A DNA stretch of 64,000 nt from JAXMDC01 sp046349035 (GTDB lineage: Bacteria > Pseudomonadota > Alphaproteobacteria > Rhizobiales > Kaistiaceae), in NCBI GenBank assembly GCA_046349035.1, contig JAXMDC010000002.1:496001-560000 (forward strand), given 5' to 3'. A program made the translations under genes and the position numbers. Shown here in pieces: positions 16,819 to 25,832 of this stretch. Every line of letters begins with the position of its first letter. The stretch's first letter is position 1. Under the pieces are notes generated by a model. The model ran no database searches. It saw nothing but the letters and a program-made list of their open reading frames with translations, and was not told the origin of the DNA.

Positions 16819-17271
16819 ATGCACAAAACTCTCCGCGCCGGCAGCCTGGCTCTGGCAGTGGCTTTGTTGGCAGCCCCAGCCTTTGCCCAGACGATCAAAC
16901 TCATCAATCCGAACGTCGCCACCGAAGCGGAACTGACCAAGGTGCCGGGGCTTTCGGCTGCGATCGTCAAGAACCTGATCGCCGCTCGGCCCTTCAAGTC
17001 GGAGCTGGACCTGCACAAGTTCTATGCCGACCAAAAGCTGACCGAGGATCAGGTCAAGGAGATCGTCAAGGTTGCCTTCATCCCGGTGAACATCAACACC
17101 GGCACCAAGGACGAGCTGCTGCTTATCCCCGGCGTCGGAGCCCGCATGGCCTTCGAGCTCAACGAATACCGCCCGTGGAAGAATTGGGCGCAGTTCGACA
17201 AGGAGATCGGCAAGTACGTCGGCCAGGGCGAGACCGACCGCCTGAAGTCCTATTTGACCCCCCCGGGCTAA
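16819..17271 (+). CDS. exported helix-hairpin-helix (ComEA-like) protein
   Basis: A 150-residue protein. ATG 16819 has AGAAAGGA seven bases upstream and begins a signal peptide ending in AAPAFAQ; ATG 16798 is an alternative. The mature protein has two helix-hairpin-helix modules. The first is INPNVATEAELTKVPGLSAAIVKNLIAARPF. The second is VNINTGTKDELLLIPGVGARMAFELNEYRPW, in which IPGVGxxMA is the typical DNA-contacting hairpin of ComEA. Exported ComEA binds incoming DNA in competent bacteria, but no competence genes lie nearby. A clear terminator follows. Confidence 0.85.
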   Translation: MHKTLRAGSLALAVALLAAPAFAQTIKLINPNVATEAELTKVPGLSAAIVKNLIAARPFKSELDLHKFYADQKLTEDQVKEIVKVAFIPVNINTGTKDELLLIPGVGARMAFELNEYRPWKNWAQFDKEIGKYVGQGETDRLKSYLTPPG

Positions 17272-17302
17272 CTCGGCGGATCGATCCGCACCGGATTGGT
17301 TC

Positions 17303-17333
17303 AGAGCCGCCTCCTACGGGGCGGCTCTTTTTA
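17303..17333 (+). terminator. intrinsic terminator
   Basis: AGAGCCGCC (17303-17311) pairs perfectly with GGCGGCTCT (17320-17328), with an eight-base loop and a T-run after it. It ends the 15349-17271 transcript. Confidence 0.88.
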
Positions 17334-17493
17334 TGCCGGGTTGAGCGGTGTCGACGAGGCGACCGCGAGGACCGCTATCGGATGACCTTTAAGTCGGGGC
17401 GATCCCGTCAAAGACCGACTTGAGAAAGATCAAGGTCGGTGGGGGCTCTGCGGCAATATATGCCGCCCATCGACTAAACCTCGGGAGATCGGA

Positions 17494-18030
17494 ATGGCTG
17501 GGCTGAAGCTTTGGTCGGCGACGGTGACGTCGGCTCTATTGGGATGGGTGGGCGCGGCGCTCGCCGCTGCCCCGGCATCGTCGCCTGCATCGGACCTTGC
17601 TGCGTTTCACGGCAAATGGGTGTGCTCCGGCAATCAGACGGACTCCGTGTTCGGGTCCGGCCACGCGCTGGTGACCGACGCTTCGGGACGGAGCGATCTC
17701 GACGGCAAGTGGACCATCGTCAGATTTGACGAGCGCCGCACCAAGGTGAACGATCACCCGACCAAAGGCCTGTACGAATTTGGCTACGACGATGCCGCCA
17801 AGCAGCTCCAGGTTTACTGGATCGATAGCCTTGGCGGCTTCGGCCGGCAGACCTCGGCGGGCTGGCAGAACGACACGCTCGTCCTATTTGGAGACTACAC
17901 AACCGGCGGCCAAAAGCTCGCCGCCCGCGACACCTTTCAGAAGAAGGCCGGCCGCTCCTTTGTCCACCGGGCGGAGCTGCAGAAGGGCGACGGCACCTGG
18001 GTGCTCGTTCTGGAAGAAACCTGCAAATAG
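17494..18030 (+). CDS. exported DUF1579-like protein
   Basis: A 178-residue protein with a CGGGAG binding site upstream and a signal peptide (ATVTSALLGWVGAALAA). The mature domain begins DLAAFHGKWVCSG and runs as alternating beta strands through GKWTIVRFDER, LQVYWIDSLGGFGRQTSAGW and LVLFGDYT to WVLVLEETC. The pattern of a small lipocalin-like barrel with an early GxW and two distant cysteines fits the DUF1579 type of exported protein. The ligand is unknown. Confidence 0.7.
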   Translation: MAGLKLWSATVTSALLGWVGAALAAAPASSPASDLAAFHGKWVCSGNQTDSVFGSGHALVTDASGRSDLDGKWTIVRFDERRTKVNDHPTKGLYEFGYDDAAKQLQVYWIDSLGGFGRQTSAGWQNDTLVLFGDYTTGGQKLAARDTFQKKAGRSFVHRAELQKGDGTWVLVLEETCK

Positions 18031-18083
18031 AACTAAGCGGCAGCGAAAAGCGTCGCTACACTTCGGATGTCCGCATCCCGGTA

Positions 18084-18104
18084 GAGCCGCCCCGTGGGCG
18101 GCTC
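18084..18104. terminator. hairpin between convergent genes
   Basis: GAGCCGCCC (18084-18092) pairs with GGGCGGCTC (18096-18104) across a three-base loop. It lies between the converging ends of the genes at 17494 and 18121. No T-tract is present, so it is a probable but unproven terminator. Confidence 0.5.
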
Positions 18105-18120
18105 CCGTCGAGCGGCGAGA

Positions 18121-18303
18121 TCAGGCTGCCTGATCGTCCATCGTTGCATCCGGCACATTCTTCTTGATCGACTCGATGGCTTTCGTCGCCGCTGCTTTGG
18201 TCTTGTAGCCTTCAGAGGCGAACATCGTCTCGCCGTTGGAAGCCTTGAAGCGGAACCGGAACTCGCCGGCCTTGTCTTTGTAGACCTCGAATTTGTAGGC
18301 CAT
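18121..18303 (-). CDS. YegP/UPF0339 family protein (DUF1508)
   Basis: A 60-residue protein starting at ATG 18303 behind GGGGGAG. MAYKFEVYKDKAGEFRFRFK, then ASNGETMFASEGYKTKAAA and AIESIKKNVPDA, matches the single DUF1508 beta-beta-beta-alpha repeat of the YegP family. These proteins usually carry one or two such repeats; this is a one-repeat version. The cellular role is unknown. Confidence 0.92.
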   Translation of the reverse strand: MAYKFEVYKDKAGEFRFRFKASNGETMFASEGYKTKAAATKAIESIKKNVPDATMDDQAA

Positions 18304-18422
18304 TGTCGATCTCCCCCAACTGTTGCTGTGCGCCCCCGCGCCGACCGCGAGTGTCGTCGCGTTTTCCTGTCCGCGCAAGCGGTTAGCCGACCGGCCCAGC
18401 AAAACCTGTGGGTGAGGGCGGC

Positions 18423-19544
18423 CTACCCTGCGTCGGCCGCGAACCACCGGCGGTAGATGCGCAAATAGGTGCCGGTCTCCCGCAGCCGGAGCAGCGCCTC
18501 GTCGACGGTTTTCCGGAGCGGGCTGCCGAGCGGCAGCATGATGCCGTAGTCCTCGGGCCGGAGCACGTCGCCGGCGAGTTTGGCTTTGCCGTTGCCATCA
18601 TGCGCTGTGTAGTAGAGCAGCACCGGCGCGTCGTAGACCACCGCGTCGAGCCTGCCGCTGTTCATCGCCTCGATCGCCTCGTTGATATTGGCGAAGGTGA
18701 TCGGCCGAATGCGGTTGGTGAGGAGAAAATCCGCCGAGGTCGAGCCTTCCACCGTGCCCGTCCGCTTGCCGGCAAGGTCGCCGAGGCCGTTCACCTCGGC
18801 CTGCAGCCGCTGCACCGTGAGGGCGCTGGTGACGCTGGCGGTGAAGTAGGAGATGAAGGTAAGGCCGGTCAGGATAAGCACCAGGGCCATCAACCGCCCC
18901 GGCACCGTCTTCGGGTGACCGGCGGTCTGGCCGACCACGGTGGTCGCCGACCAGAACAGCGCCTTGAAGGCTTCGCCGATCTTGGTGTGCGAGCGCAGTT
19001 CGCTGTGCTTGTGGCGCCGCTCCAGGAGCCAGATGATCGGCGTTGGGATGATGATGAGGATGAGGAGCGCCGCCAGCAACTGGAAGAAGACGCGCGAGGA
19101 AAAGAAAGCTGCGAAGCTCGGGAACAGCGACTCCAGTCCGCTGCCGCTGGCCGGCACCATGATCTGGATGCCGCCGGCAAAGATCGGCTGGGAAAAGTCG
19201 TAGCTCTTCGCCCGCGCCGCGGTGATCGAGATCGCAGCGACGGCGAGATCGGCCTCGTTGTTGGTCACCGATGCGAGAAGTTCGGCGAGCGGCCCCTTTT
19301 CGGCATAGGTGAAGCGAAGGCCGGCTTGTTCGGCGATGGCGTTCCAAAGGTCGATCGAGAAGCCCGTGAGCTGGTCGCCCTCCTTCATCACGAAGGGCGG
19401 GACGACGCGGGTGGCGACGCGCACCGGACGCTGCGTCTCCTGGGCCGGCGCGGGGCCGGCTGAGATGGCGGCGATAAAGGTAAGCGCGAGCGCCAAGCCG
19501 AAGCCGAGCCGCGCCAGTCGGGCTACCAAAGCGATCCCTGACAA
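18423..19544 (-). CDS. GluR0-like ligand-gated ion channel
   Basis: A 373-residue protein, TTG start at 19544 with GGGGAG upstream. After a signal peptide (to about 35), residues 40-140 form lobe 1 of a periplasmic solute-binding fold. This includes SITAARAKSYDFSQP, whose Arg111 aligns with the ligand-carboxylate-binding Arg of ionotropic glutamate receptors. TM1 (about 152-173), a re-entrant pore segment (EAFKALFWSATTVVGQTAG, 191-209) and TM2 (about 217-237) interrupt the fold. TM2 ends in ISYFTASVTSALTV, which resembles the receptor SYTANLAAF element. Lobe 2 (250-365) contains VVYDAPVLLYY with a ligand-contacting Asp. The layout is that of cyanobacterial GluR0. Ion and ligand specificity cannot be read from the sequence. 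Confidence 0.85.
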   Translation of the reverse strand: MSGIALVARLARLGFGLALALTFIAAISAGPAPAQETQRPVRVATRVVPPFVMKEGDQLTGFSIDLWNAIAEQAGLRFTYAEKGPLAELLASVTNNEADLAVAAISITAARAKSYDFSQPIFAGGIQIMVPASGSGLESLFPSFAAFFSSRVFFQLLAALLILIIIPTPIIWLLERRHKHSELRSHTKIGEAFKALFWSATTVVGQTAGHPKTVPGRLMALVLILTGLTFISYFTASVTSALTVQRLQAEVNGLGDLAGKRTGTVEGSTSADFLLTNRIRPITFANINEAIEAMNSGRLDAVVYDAPVLLYYTAHDGNGKAKLAGDVLRPEDYGIMLPLGSPLRKTVDEALLRLRETGTYLRIYRRWFAADAG

Positions 19545-19595
19545 TTCCGTCGCTCCCCTGACACCGCAGCAGTGTGCCCGGCCGACGGCCTCGGC

Positions 19596-20234
19596 TCAAG
19601 CTTCTGCGTCAACCTGAGCGCTGGGCGCCGCGCGGGCAAAGGCAGGCAGGGCTCGGCAGTGCGCATCGATGGCGCGGATCTTCGGAAAGGGAGAGAGGTC
19701 GAGCTTGAAGCGGTGGGCGTTGAACACCTGCGGCACCACGCAGAGGTCGGCAAAGGTCGGCCGCCCGCCGAAGCAGAAGTCCGGCCCCTCGACCAGTTCC
19801 TCGATGGCGCCCAGCCCCGCGCCGATCCACCGCCGGCTCCATTCGGCAATGCGCTCCTCGTCGAAGCCGGCCTTCTCCCGCAGATAGGCGAGCACGCCGG
19901 TGTTGCTGAGGGGATGGACATCGGCGACGATCGTCAGCGCGACACGGCGCACCGTCGCCCGCATCAGCGGATCGCGGGGCAGCAGCGGCGGGTCGGGATG
20001 GGTTTCCTCCAGCCACTCCAGGATCGCCATCGATTGCGCCAGGATTCGCCCGTCGTCGAGTTCCAACGTCGGGACGCGGCCCTGTGGGTTGACCGCCAAG
20101 AACACTGGCCGCCGCTGCTCCCCGCCGTCGCGGAGCAGATGCAGCGGCACGATGTCGTAGGACAGGCCCTTGAGGTTGAGGGCGATACGGACGCGATAGG
20201 TCGCCGTCGATCGCCAGAAGCTGTAGAGGCGCAT
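19596..20234 (-). CDS. maiA: zeta-class glutathione S-transferase / maleylacetoacetate isomerase
   Basis: A 212-residue protein beginning MRLYSFWRSTATYRVRIALN. This is the zeta-class N-terminal glutathione site, where the usual SSCSWRVRIAL appears as RSTATYRVRIAL, so the active-site SSC motif is altered to RSTAT. The thioredoxin-fold half continues with NPQGRVPTLELDDG and ILAQSMAILEWLEETHP. The helical C-terminal domain carries FCFGGRPTFADLCVVPQVFNAHRF. Zeta enzymes isomerise maleylacetoacetate in tyrosine degradation; no homogentisate genes are adjacent, so the substrate is inferred from the family only. Confidence 0.85.
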   Translation of the reverse strand: MRLYSFWRSTATYRVRIALNLKGLSYDIVPLHLLRDGGEQRRPVFLAVNPQGRVPTLELDDGRILAQSMAILEWLEETHPDPPLLPRDPLMRATVRRVALTIVADVHPLSNTGVLAYLREKAGFDEERIAEWSRRWIGAGLGAIEELVEGPDFCFGGRPTFADLCVVPQVFNAHRFKLDLSPFPKIRAIDAHCRALPAFARAAPSAQVDAEA

Positions 20235-20284
20235 GGCGCCCCGTTTCTACCCCGCCGGCCGGTCCTCCGGCCAGCGGCAGCGAG

Positions 20285-20458
20285 CTATCCGGAATAGCCG
20301 CAAGTCTGGCCGCAGAAGCCTGACAGGAAATGGCCGAGCCCGGCCAGCGTGTCGGCCGGCGTCGAAGCGTCCACCAGCATCTCAAGCCCGGCACCGAATC
20401 CGAGCGCCAGGACGGTAATGATCACTAAGGACAGCGGGTCGATCCGCGACTCCACCAT
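20285..20458 (-). CDS. small membrane protein (57 aa)
   Basis: A frame from ATG 20458 to TAG 20285. A basic-to-neutral start (MVESRIDPLS) is followed by one hydrophobic helix (LVIITVLALGFGAGLEMLV) and a tail with two cysteines (SGFCGQTCGYSG). GAGAGGGG is located a few bases upstream. It is similar in size and style to the 44-residue frame at 10338, but shares no clear sequence. It has no recognised family. Confidence 0.5.
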   Translation of the reverse strand: MVESRIDPLSLVIITVLALGFGAGLEMLVDASTPADTLAGLGHFLSGFCGQTCGYSG

Positions 20459-20673
20459 TGGCTACCCCTCTCTAGTACGACCCGTTAACGCCCCGCCCGC
20501 CAGCGGGGTGGCCAACAACCCCGCGATTGTGCCGAAAATGCGGCTCCCTGGCCCGGGTTAACTCCGCCAATGGTGAATCGCGGGGAGAAAGCTGAGCATC
20601 TCGCCCGCCGGCGCGCCTTGACGCCGCTCAATGGATCGGCGATGTGCCGCCCGCGGCGGGCAGGACGCGGGCG

Positions 20674-22194
<1,521 letters not shown>

Positions 22195-22208
22195 CCGCTT
22201 TCCCCACC

Positions 22209-22276
22209 CCGCTCATGCCGACGAAGGTCGGGTCCAGCTGACACGCGCAGCGGCCGAGGGGCGTTCCGCTGGACCC
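22209..22276. repeat. REP-like intergenic palindrome
   Basis: CCGAC-GAAG-GTCGG forms a hairpin at 22218-22231, and GGGTCCAGC (22230-22238) is complementary to GCTGGACCC (22268-22276). Sequences of the type TGCCGACGAAGGTCGG with adjacent GTCCAGC are common dispersed intergenic elements in alphaproteobacteria (from memory). Only one copy was found in this window, so the repeat status is inferred. Confidence 0.4.
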
Positions 22277-22396
22277 CGTCTCGGAGGCCGGGTGAGCGCC
22301 GCGCCACCCTCGCGCCCCGCCGCGGCCGAGCCGCTCTCTTGCCGCCATAACCCCGGCCGGCCATCCTCCGGCCGCGTAATGCTCGGAGTCCCGCCA

Positions 22397-22792
22397 ATGA
22401 CCATCGAAATCGACCACATCAGCCTCAGCGTCAGCGACTTCGCTAAGGCCAAGGCCTTCTACACCGCCGCCACCAAGCCGCTCCGCATGTCGATGCTGAT
22501 GGAATTCCCGGCGAGCGTTACCGGCAATGTCGATGCCGCCGGCTTCGGCGCCGATGGCAAGCCGTTCCTGTGGATCGCCTCCGGAGGCAAGGCGGCCCCG
22601 CGCGTCCATGTCGCCATCCGCGCCGAGAGCCGGGCCCAGGTCGACGCCTTCTACAAAGCGGCGCTTGCCGCCGGCGGCAAGGACAACGGCAAGCCGGGCC
22701 TTCGCCCGCACTACCACGCCACCTACTACGGCGCCTTCGTCCTCGACCCCGACGGCAACAACATCGAGGCCGTCACCCATAAGCCGGAATAG
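22397..22792 (+). CDS. VOC (glyoxalase/bleomycin resistance) family protein, copy 1
   Basis: A 131-residue protein starting at ATG 22397: MTIEIDHISLSVSDFAKAKA. It has two beta-alpha-beta-beta-beta modules typical of the vicinal oxygen chelate fold. Metal-ligand candidates are His8 (DHISLSVSD) and the terminal GNNIEAVTH glutamate, with YHATYYGAFVLDPDG before it. It is clearly paralogous to the protein at 25833. The substrate is unknown. Confidence 0.88.
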   Translation: MTIEIDHISLSVSDFAKAKAFYTAATKPLRMSMLMEFPASVTGNVDAAGFGADGKPFLWIASGGKAAPRVHVAIRAESRAQVDAFYKAALAAGGKDNGKPGLRPHYHATYYGAFVLDPDGNNIEAVTHKPE

Positions 22793-22817
22793 AGTCGGGA
22801 AGCGGAGCGCGCCGCCG

Positions 22818-23594
22818 CTAGGCCGCGGTGGGGTCGCTTGGATAGACCCCCTTCAGCACGATCTCGAAATGGGCCTTCACCGCGTCGTTGCATCGGCAGG
22901 CGCGCGCGGTAAGGCGGTCGACGTTCTGCACGCGCAAAAAGCCGCGCCCGGTTGCCACGATGCCTTCGGACTTGAGCGTCTGTAGCACGCGGCTGGCATA
23001 GCTGCGCCCAACCCCGAGCATGGTTGCCAGTTGGTCATGGGTCAGCGGCACCTTGTGCTCGCCGGTGCGGTCCATCGCCGCCAGTATCCACTTTGCCGCG
23101 CGCTGCTGAATCGAATGGATCGCATTGCACGCGGTCGACTGGAAAACCTGTGCCAGCAGGCAGTCGGCGTAGCGGGTGAAAAGATTGCGGACGTTTTTCG
23201 ACTTGGCCTTCGCCTCCTGCAGCAACGGCACCGGGAGTCGAACGAACGGTCCGGGACTCTTTACGGTGAGCTTGCAATAGGCCGGCAAACGACCGGCGCT
23301 GACAATGCCACCGGCGGCGCCCTCACGTCCGATGAGGACGGTCTCGACGTCCCGGCCGTCTTCATTCGGGACAAGGAACGACACCAGGCTCGGCCCGCAG
23401 GGGAAGTAGATGTGCTCGACGCTGTCGCCGGGATTGTAGAGCAAATCCCCCGCCGGCCGTTCGTCCTCCTCCAGGTGAACGGCTATGAGCGCAAAGTCCT
23501 CGGGCCACATGCGCTGCAGCAGATTGTTCGCCGGTCGATCGTCGAAAGCTGCGCCGTCGGGCATTCGGCGTCGGTTCGGGGTCCGGACGTCCAT
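22818..23594 (-). CDS. Crp/Fnr family transcriptional regulator
   Basis: About 258 residues from ATG 23594. Upstream in-frame starts at 23618 (ATG) and 23636 (GTG) exist, but the latter lies inside a palindrome that looks like an operator. The N-terminal cyclic-nucleotide-type barrel (GDLLYNPGDSVEHIYFPCGP, VLIGREGAAGG) lacks an obvious Fe-S cysteine cluster. The C-terminal helix-turn-helix is PLTHDQLATMLGVGRSYASRVLQTLKSEG. Regulators of this subtype in alphaproteobacteria often control stress genes. The kinase at 23772 is divergent from it. Confidence 0.88.
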   Translation of the reverse strand: MDVRTPNRRRMPDGAAFDDRPANNLLQRMWPEDFALIAVHLEEDERPAGDLLYNPGDSVEHIYFPCGPSLVSFLVPNEDGRDVETVLIGREGAAGGIVSAGRLPAYCKLTVKSPGPFVRLPVPLLQEAKAKSKNVRNLFTRYADCLLAQVFQSTACNAIHSIQQRAAKWILAAMDRTGEHKVPLTHDQLATMLGVGRSYASRVLQTLKSEGIVATGRGFLRVQNVDRLTARACRCNDAVKAHFEIVLKGVYPSDPTAA

Positions 23595-23629
23595 ACGCGC
23601 ACCCGCCTTGACCCCCATCTTTGGCCATG

Positions 23630-23645
23630 TGTGCACAAGTGCACA
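23630..23645. promoter_or_regulatory. palindromic Crp-type operator candidate
   Basis: TGTGCACAAGTGCACA has perfect seven-base arms around a two-base centre and contains the TGTG-N8-CACA skeleton. This is close to the TGTGA-N6-TCACA consensus of Crp-type regulators. It lies about 36 bases upstream of the regulator start at 23594 and 127 bases upstream of the divergent kinase. Autoregulation is inferred. Confidence 0.45.
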
Positions 23646-23771
23646 GACGGATCAACCTCCCCGTGACAGGTTCACAGCACACACAGCCTGAAAACGCACC
23701 GAGCAAGGTACTGGCGGCTTTGGCAGCCGCTGGCTGATTGCCTTTCCCACCCCGGGGAGGGAGGGCCTGCC

Positions 23772-24950
23772 TTGATAGAGACGCTTCCATGGAGCCCTTC
23801 GAAGCAGGTTCCCGCTCCCATGCCCAAAGCTCGACACCCAGTAGCGCTATTGTTCGCGTCGGCCCTCGCGCCTCTGACCCTGGTGGCCGCCCTTCAGTCG
23901 TCAATCCTGTCCGATGCGGGACGCAGGGAAGCCGAGCAGGAACGAACCGAATATCCCGCCGCGCATGGTGCGGTGGGCGAACATGGTTCGTACGATCGCG
24001 GCGGCGAGTCCCTTCTCCGTCGATTGAGTGGGCTCCGCGAAGGCGTCGTAGGCATATATGCGGTGGTGCTCGCTCCTTTTGGAGCTGCCCGCAGTGCTGC
24101 GGAGCTTGCCACAGCCGGCGAACCCGAAAGGCGCCCCATTCTCGGCTCGTTGACGCCGTGGCTCGCCGCCCTTCTCGGGCTCCCCGTGACCGTCCTTCTG
24201 GTCTGGTCCCGCGCGCGTCGTCTGGCGCAGCGCAAGTCGCGGCCTGCACTCGTTCAGTCGCAGAAGTTGGAAGCCGTCGGCCACCTTTCCGGCGTGCTTG
24301 TGCACGACTTCAAGAACTTGCTGGCGATTGTCGACGCGTGCTTGCGCCAGATCGGGCGCGGTTGCGACGAGGCCACCCGCGTCGAAATCGTCGCCGAGGG
24401 CTTGGGGGCGACCCGTCGCGGCGCCGCGCTGATTGAGCAGCTTCTCAGCTTCGCTCGAGATAAACCGCTGGAACTCGATTGCGTCGATATCGCCGAGGTT
24501 CTTGAGGGCATCGGCGAGTTGCTAACCCGCTCGATCAATCGCGGCAGTAAGCTGACCACGCACATCGATCCCGATGCCCGCCTTGCGTACACCAACGCTA
24601 CGCAGTTGGAGGTGGCCCTCATCAATCTCGCCGTCAACGCCCGCGACGCGATGCCGAACGGCGGTGCCCTTTCGATCTCCGCGGTGCTTTCCGCCGATGG
24701 CAAATACGTCGAGCTTTGCGTCCGCGACACAGGTACAGGCATGCCGCCCGAGGTGGCTGCCCGTGCGCTGGACCCATTCTTCACGACGAAGAAAGAGGGC
24801 AAGGGCACGGGGCTCGGCCTGGCGCAGGTGAACAGCCTCGTCCAGCAATCGGGTGGGGAGCTGCTGATCGACAGCGTTGTCGGCAAGGGCACCGCGGTTA
24901 CGCTTCGCCTTCAACGCTGCGATGCCAAGGAACGGTCCCGCCGATCCTGA
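23772..24950 (+). CDS. orphan sensor histidine kinase
   Basis: A 392-residue kinase from TTG 23772 (GGGAGGGAGG upstream); ATG 23820 is an alternative. Two membrane helices (VALLFASALAPLTLVAAL, about 24-41, and LTPWLAALLGLPVTVLLVWS, about 127-146) enclose an external loop of about 85 residues. The H-box is variant (GVLVHDFKNLLAIVD, with the phosphorylated His in HDFKN), as in hybrid-type and NtrB-like kinases. The ATPase domain has LINLAVNARDAMPNGG, DTGTGMP, FFTTKKEGKGTGLGLA and a final G box. No response regulator is adjacent. Confidence 0.85.
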   Translation: MIETLPWSPSKQVPAPMPKARHPVALLFASALAPLTLVAALQSSILSDAGRREAEQERTEYPAAHGAVGEHGSYDRGGESLLRRLSGLREGVVGIYAVVLAPFGAARSAAELATAGEPERRPILGSLTPWLAALLGLPVTVLLVWSRARRLAQRKSRPALVQSQKLEAVGHLSGVLVHDFKNLLAIVDACLRQIGRGCDEATRVEIVAEGLGATRRGAALIEQLLSFARDKPLELDCVDIAEVLEGIGELLTRSINRGSKLTTHIDPDARLAYTNATQLEVALINLAVNARDAMPNGGALSISAVLSADGKYVELCVRDTGTGMPPEVAARALDPFFTTKKEGKGTGLGLAQVNSLVQQSGGELLIDSVVGKGTAVTLRLQRCDAKERSRRS

Positions 24951-25092
24951 ACGGCGAGCCCACCGCGCCGCAGCGCGGAGACCCACCCTGGCGCTCTCCC
25001 TGGCTGAGGCCCTGCGCCCGCTTGCGGCGGCGCCGCCTTCAGCCTAGCGTTGCGGCAGACTTGAGCCCCGCTCCGGGGCCTCGGGTGGCTGC

Positions 25093-25308
25093 ATGCTCGA
25101 CCGGCGAAGCTTCCTTGTCGGCGGACTTGCTGCGCCGGTGACGGCGCTGGCGGCGCCGCTGTTGGCTGCCGACCCGAGGCCCGGAGTCGGCAGCCGGCCG
25201 CATTTCCACTGTCAGGATCGCCCGATCATCCTCATGTCCGGCAGCGCGGAACCGGCGTCGCTCCTCGGCATGGGGCCGGTCGTGACCACACAGGCTGAAC
25301 AGCAATAG
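25093..25308 (+). CDS. possible small Tat-type exported protein
   Basis: A 71-residue frame in the 371-base gap between the kinase and the GFA gene. It starts MLDRRSFLVGGLAAPVTALA, which looks like a short twin-arginine signal (DRRSFLVGG). The mature part (about 45 residues) has no recognised domain; it contains a short HFHC. Ribosome-binding support is weak, so this could be a remnant or a spurious frame. Nothing else is seen in the gap. Confidence 0.35.
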   Translation: MLDRRSFLVGGLAAPVTALAAPLLAADPRPGVGSRPHFHCQDRPIILMSGSAEPASLLGMGPVVTTQAEQQ

Positions 25309-25321
25309 GGAAGGGGGGATC

Positions 25322-25804
25322 GTGGCGGCTGTCCGCATCACCGGGGGCTGCCAGTGCGGCGCCGTCCGCTACGCCCTGCGCGAGAACCCGAGCCATCCGC
25401 ACATCTGCCATTGCCGGATGTGCCAGAAGGCGTTCGGGTCGTTCTTCGCGCCGCTTGCCGGCGTCCCGCAGACCGCCTTCGAGTTGACCCGCGGCGAACT
25501 CGGCCTCTTTCGCAGTTCCGAGGCCACCGAGCGTGGCTTCTGCCGCGATTGCGGGACACCGCTGACGTTCCACTATGTCACCTCGCCGCGCATCGCCATC
25601 GCCCTCGGCTCGCTCGACAATCCGGCGGCCTTCGCGCCGGCGCAGCAGTTCGGCATAGAAGCGCGCATGCCGTGGTTCGCGACGCTGCCGGGTCTGCCCG
25701 GCGATAAGACCACCGAACAAGACAATCCCGACCTTGCCGCCCGCATCGCCGCCACCAACCATCAGCATCCCGACCGCGACACCGAGGTCTGGCCGCAATC
25801 GTAA
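25322..25804 (+). CDS. GFA (glutathione-dependent formaldehyde-activating)/CENP-V family protein
   Basis: A 160-residue zinc-binding protein with GTG start 25322 after AAGGGGGG. The cysteine pattern GGCQCGAVRY, HICHCRMCQKAFGS and GFCRDCGTPL is the complete GFA/CENP-V signature, supplying two zinc sites. Most members have no proven substrate; the formaldehyde-glutathione activity is established only for some. It is followed at 29 bases by a VOC protein on the same strand. Confidence 0.93.
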   Translation: MAAVRITGGCQCGAVRYALRENPSHPHICHCRMCQKAFGSFFAPLAGVPQTAFELTRGELGLFRSSEATERGFCRDCGTPLTFHYVTSPRIAIALGSLDNPAAFAPAQQFGIEARMPWFATLPGLPGDKTTEQDNPDLAARIAATNHQHPDRDTEVWPQS

Positions 25805-25832
25805 GCACTGAACCACGTTGGGAGAAACTGTC

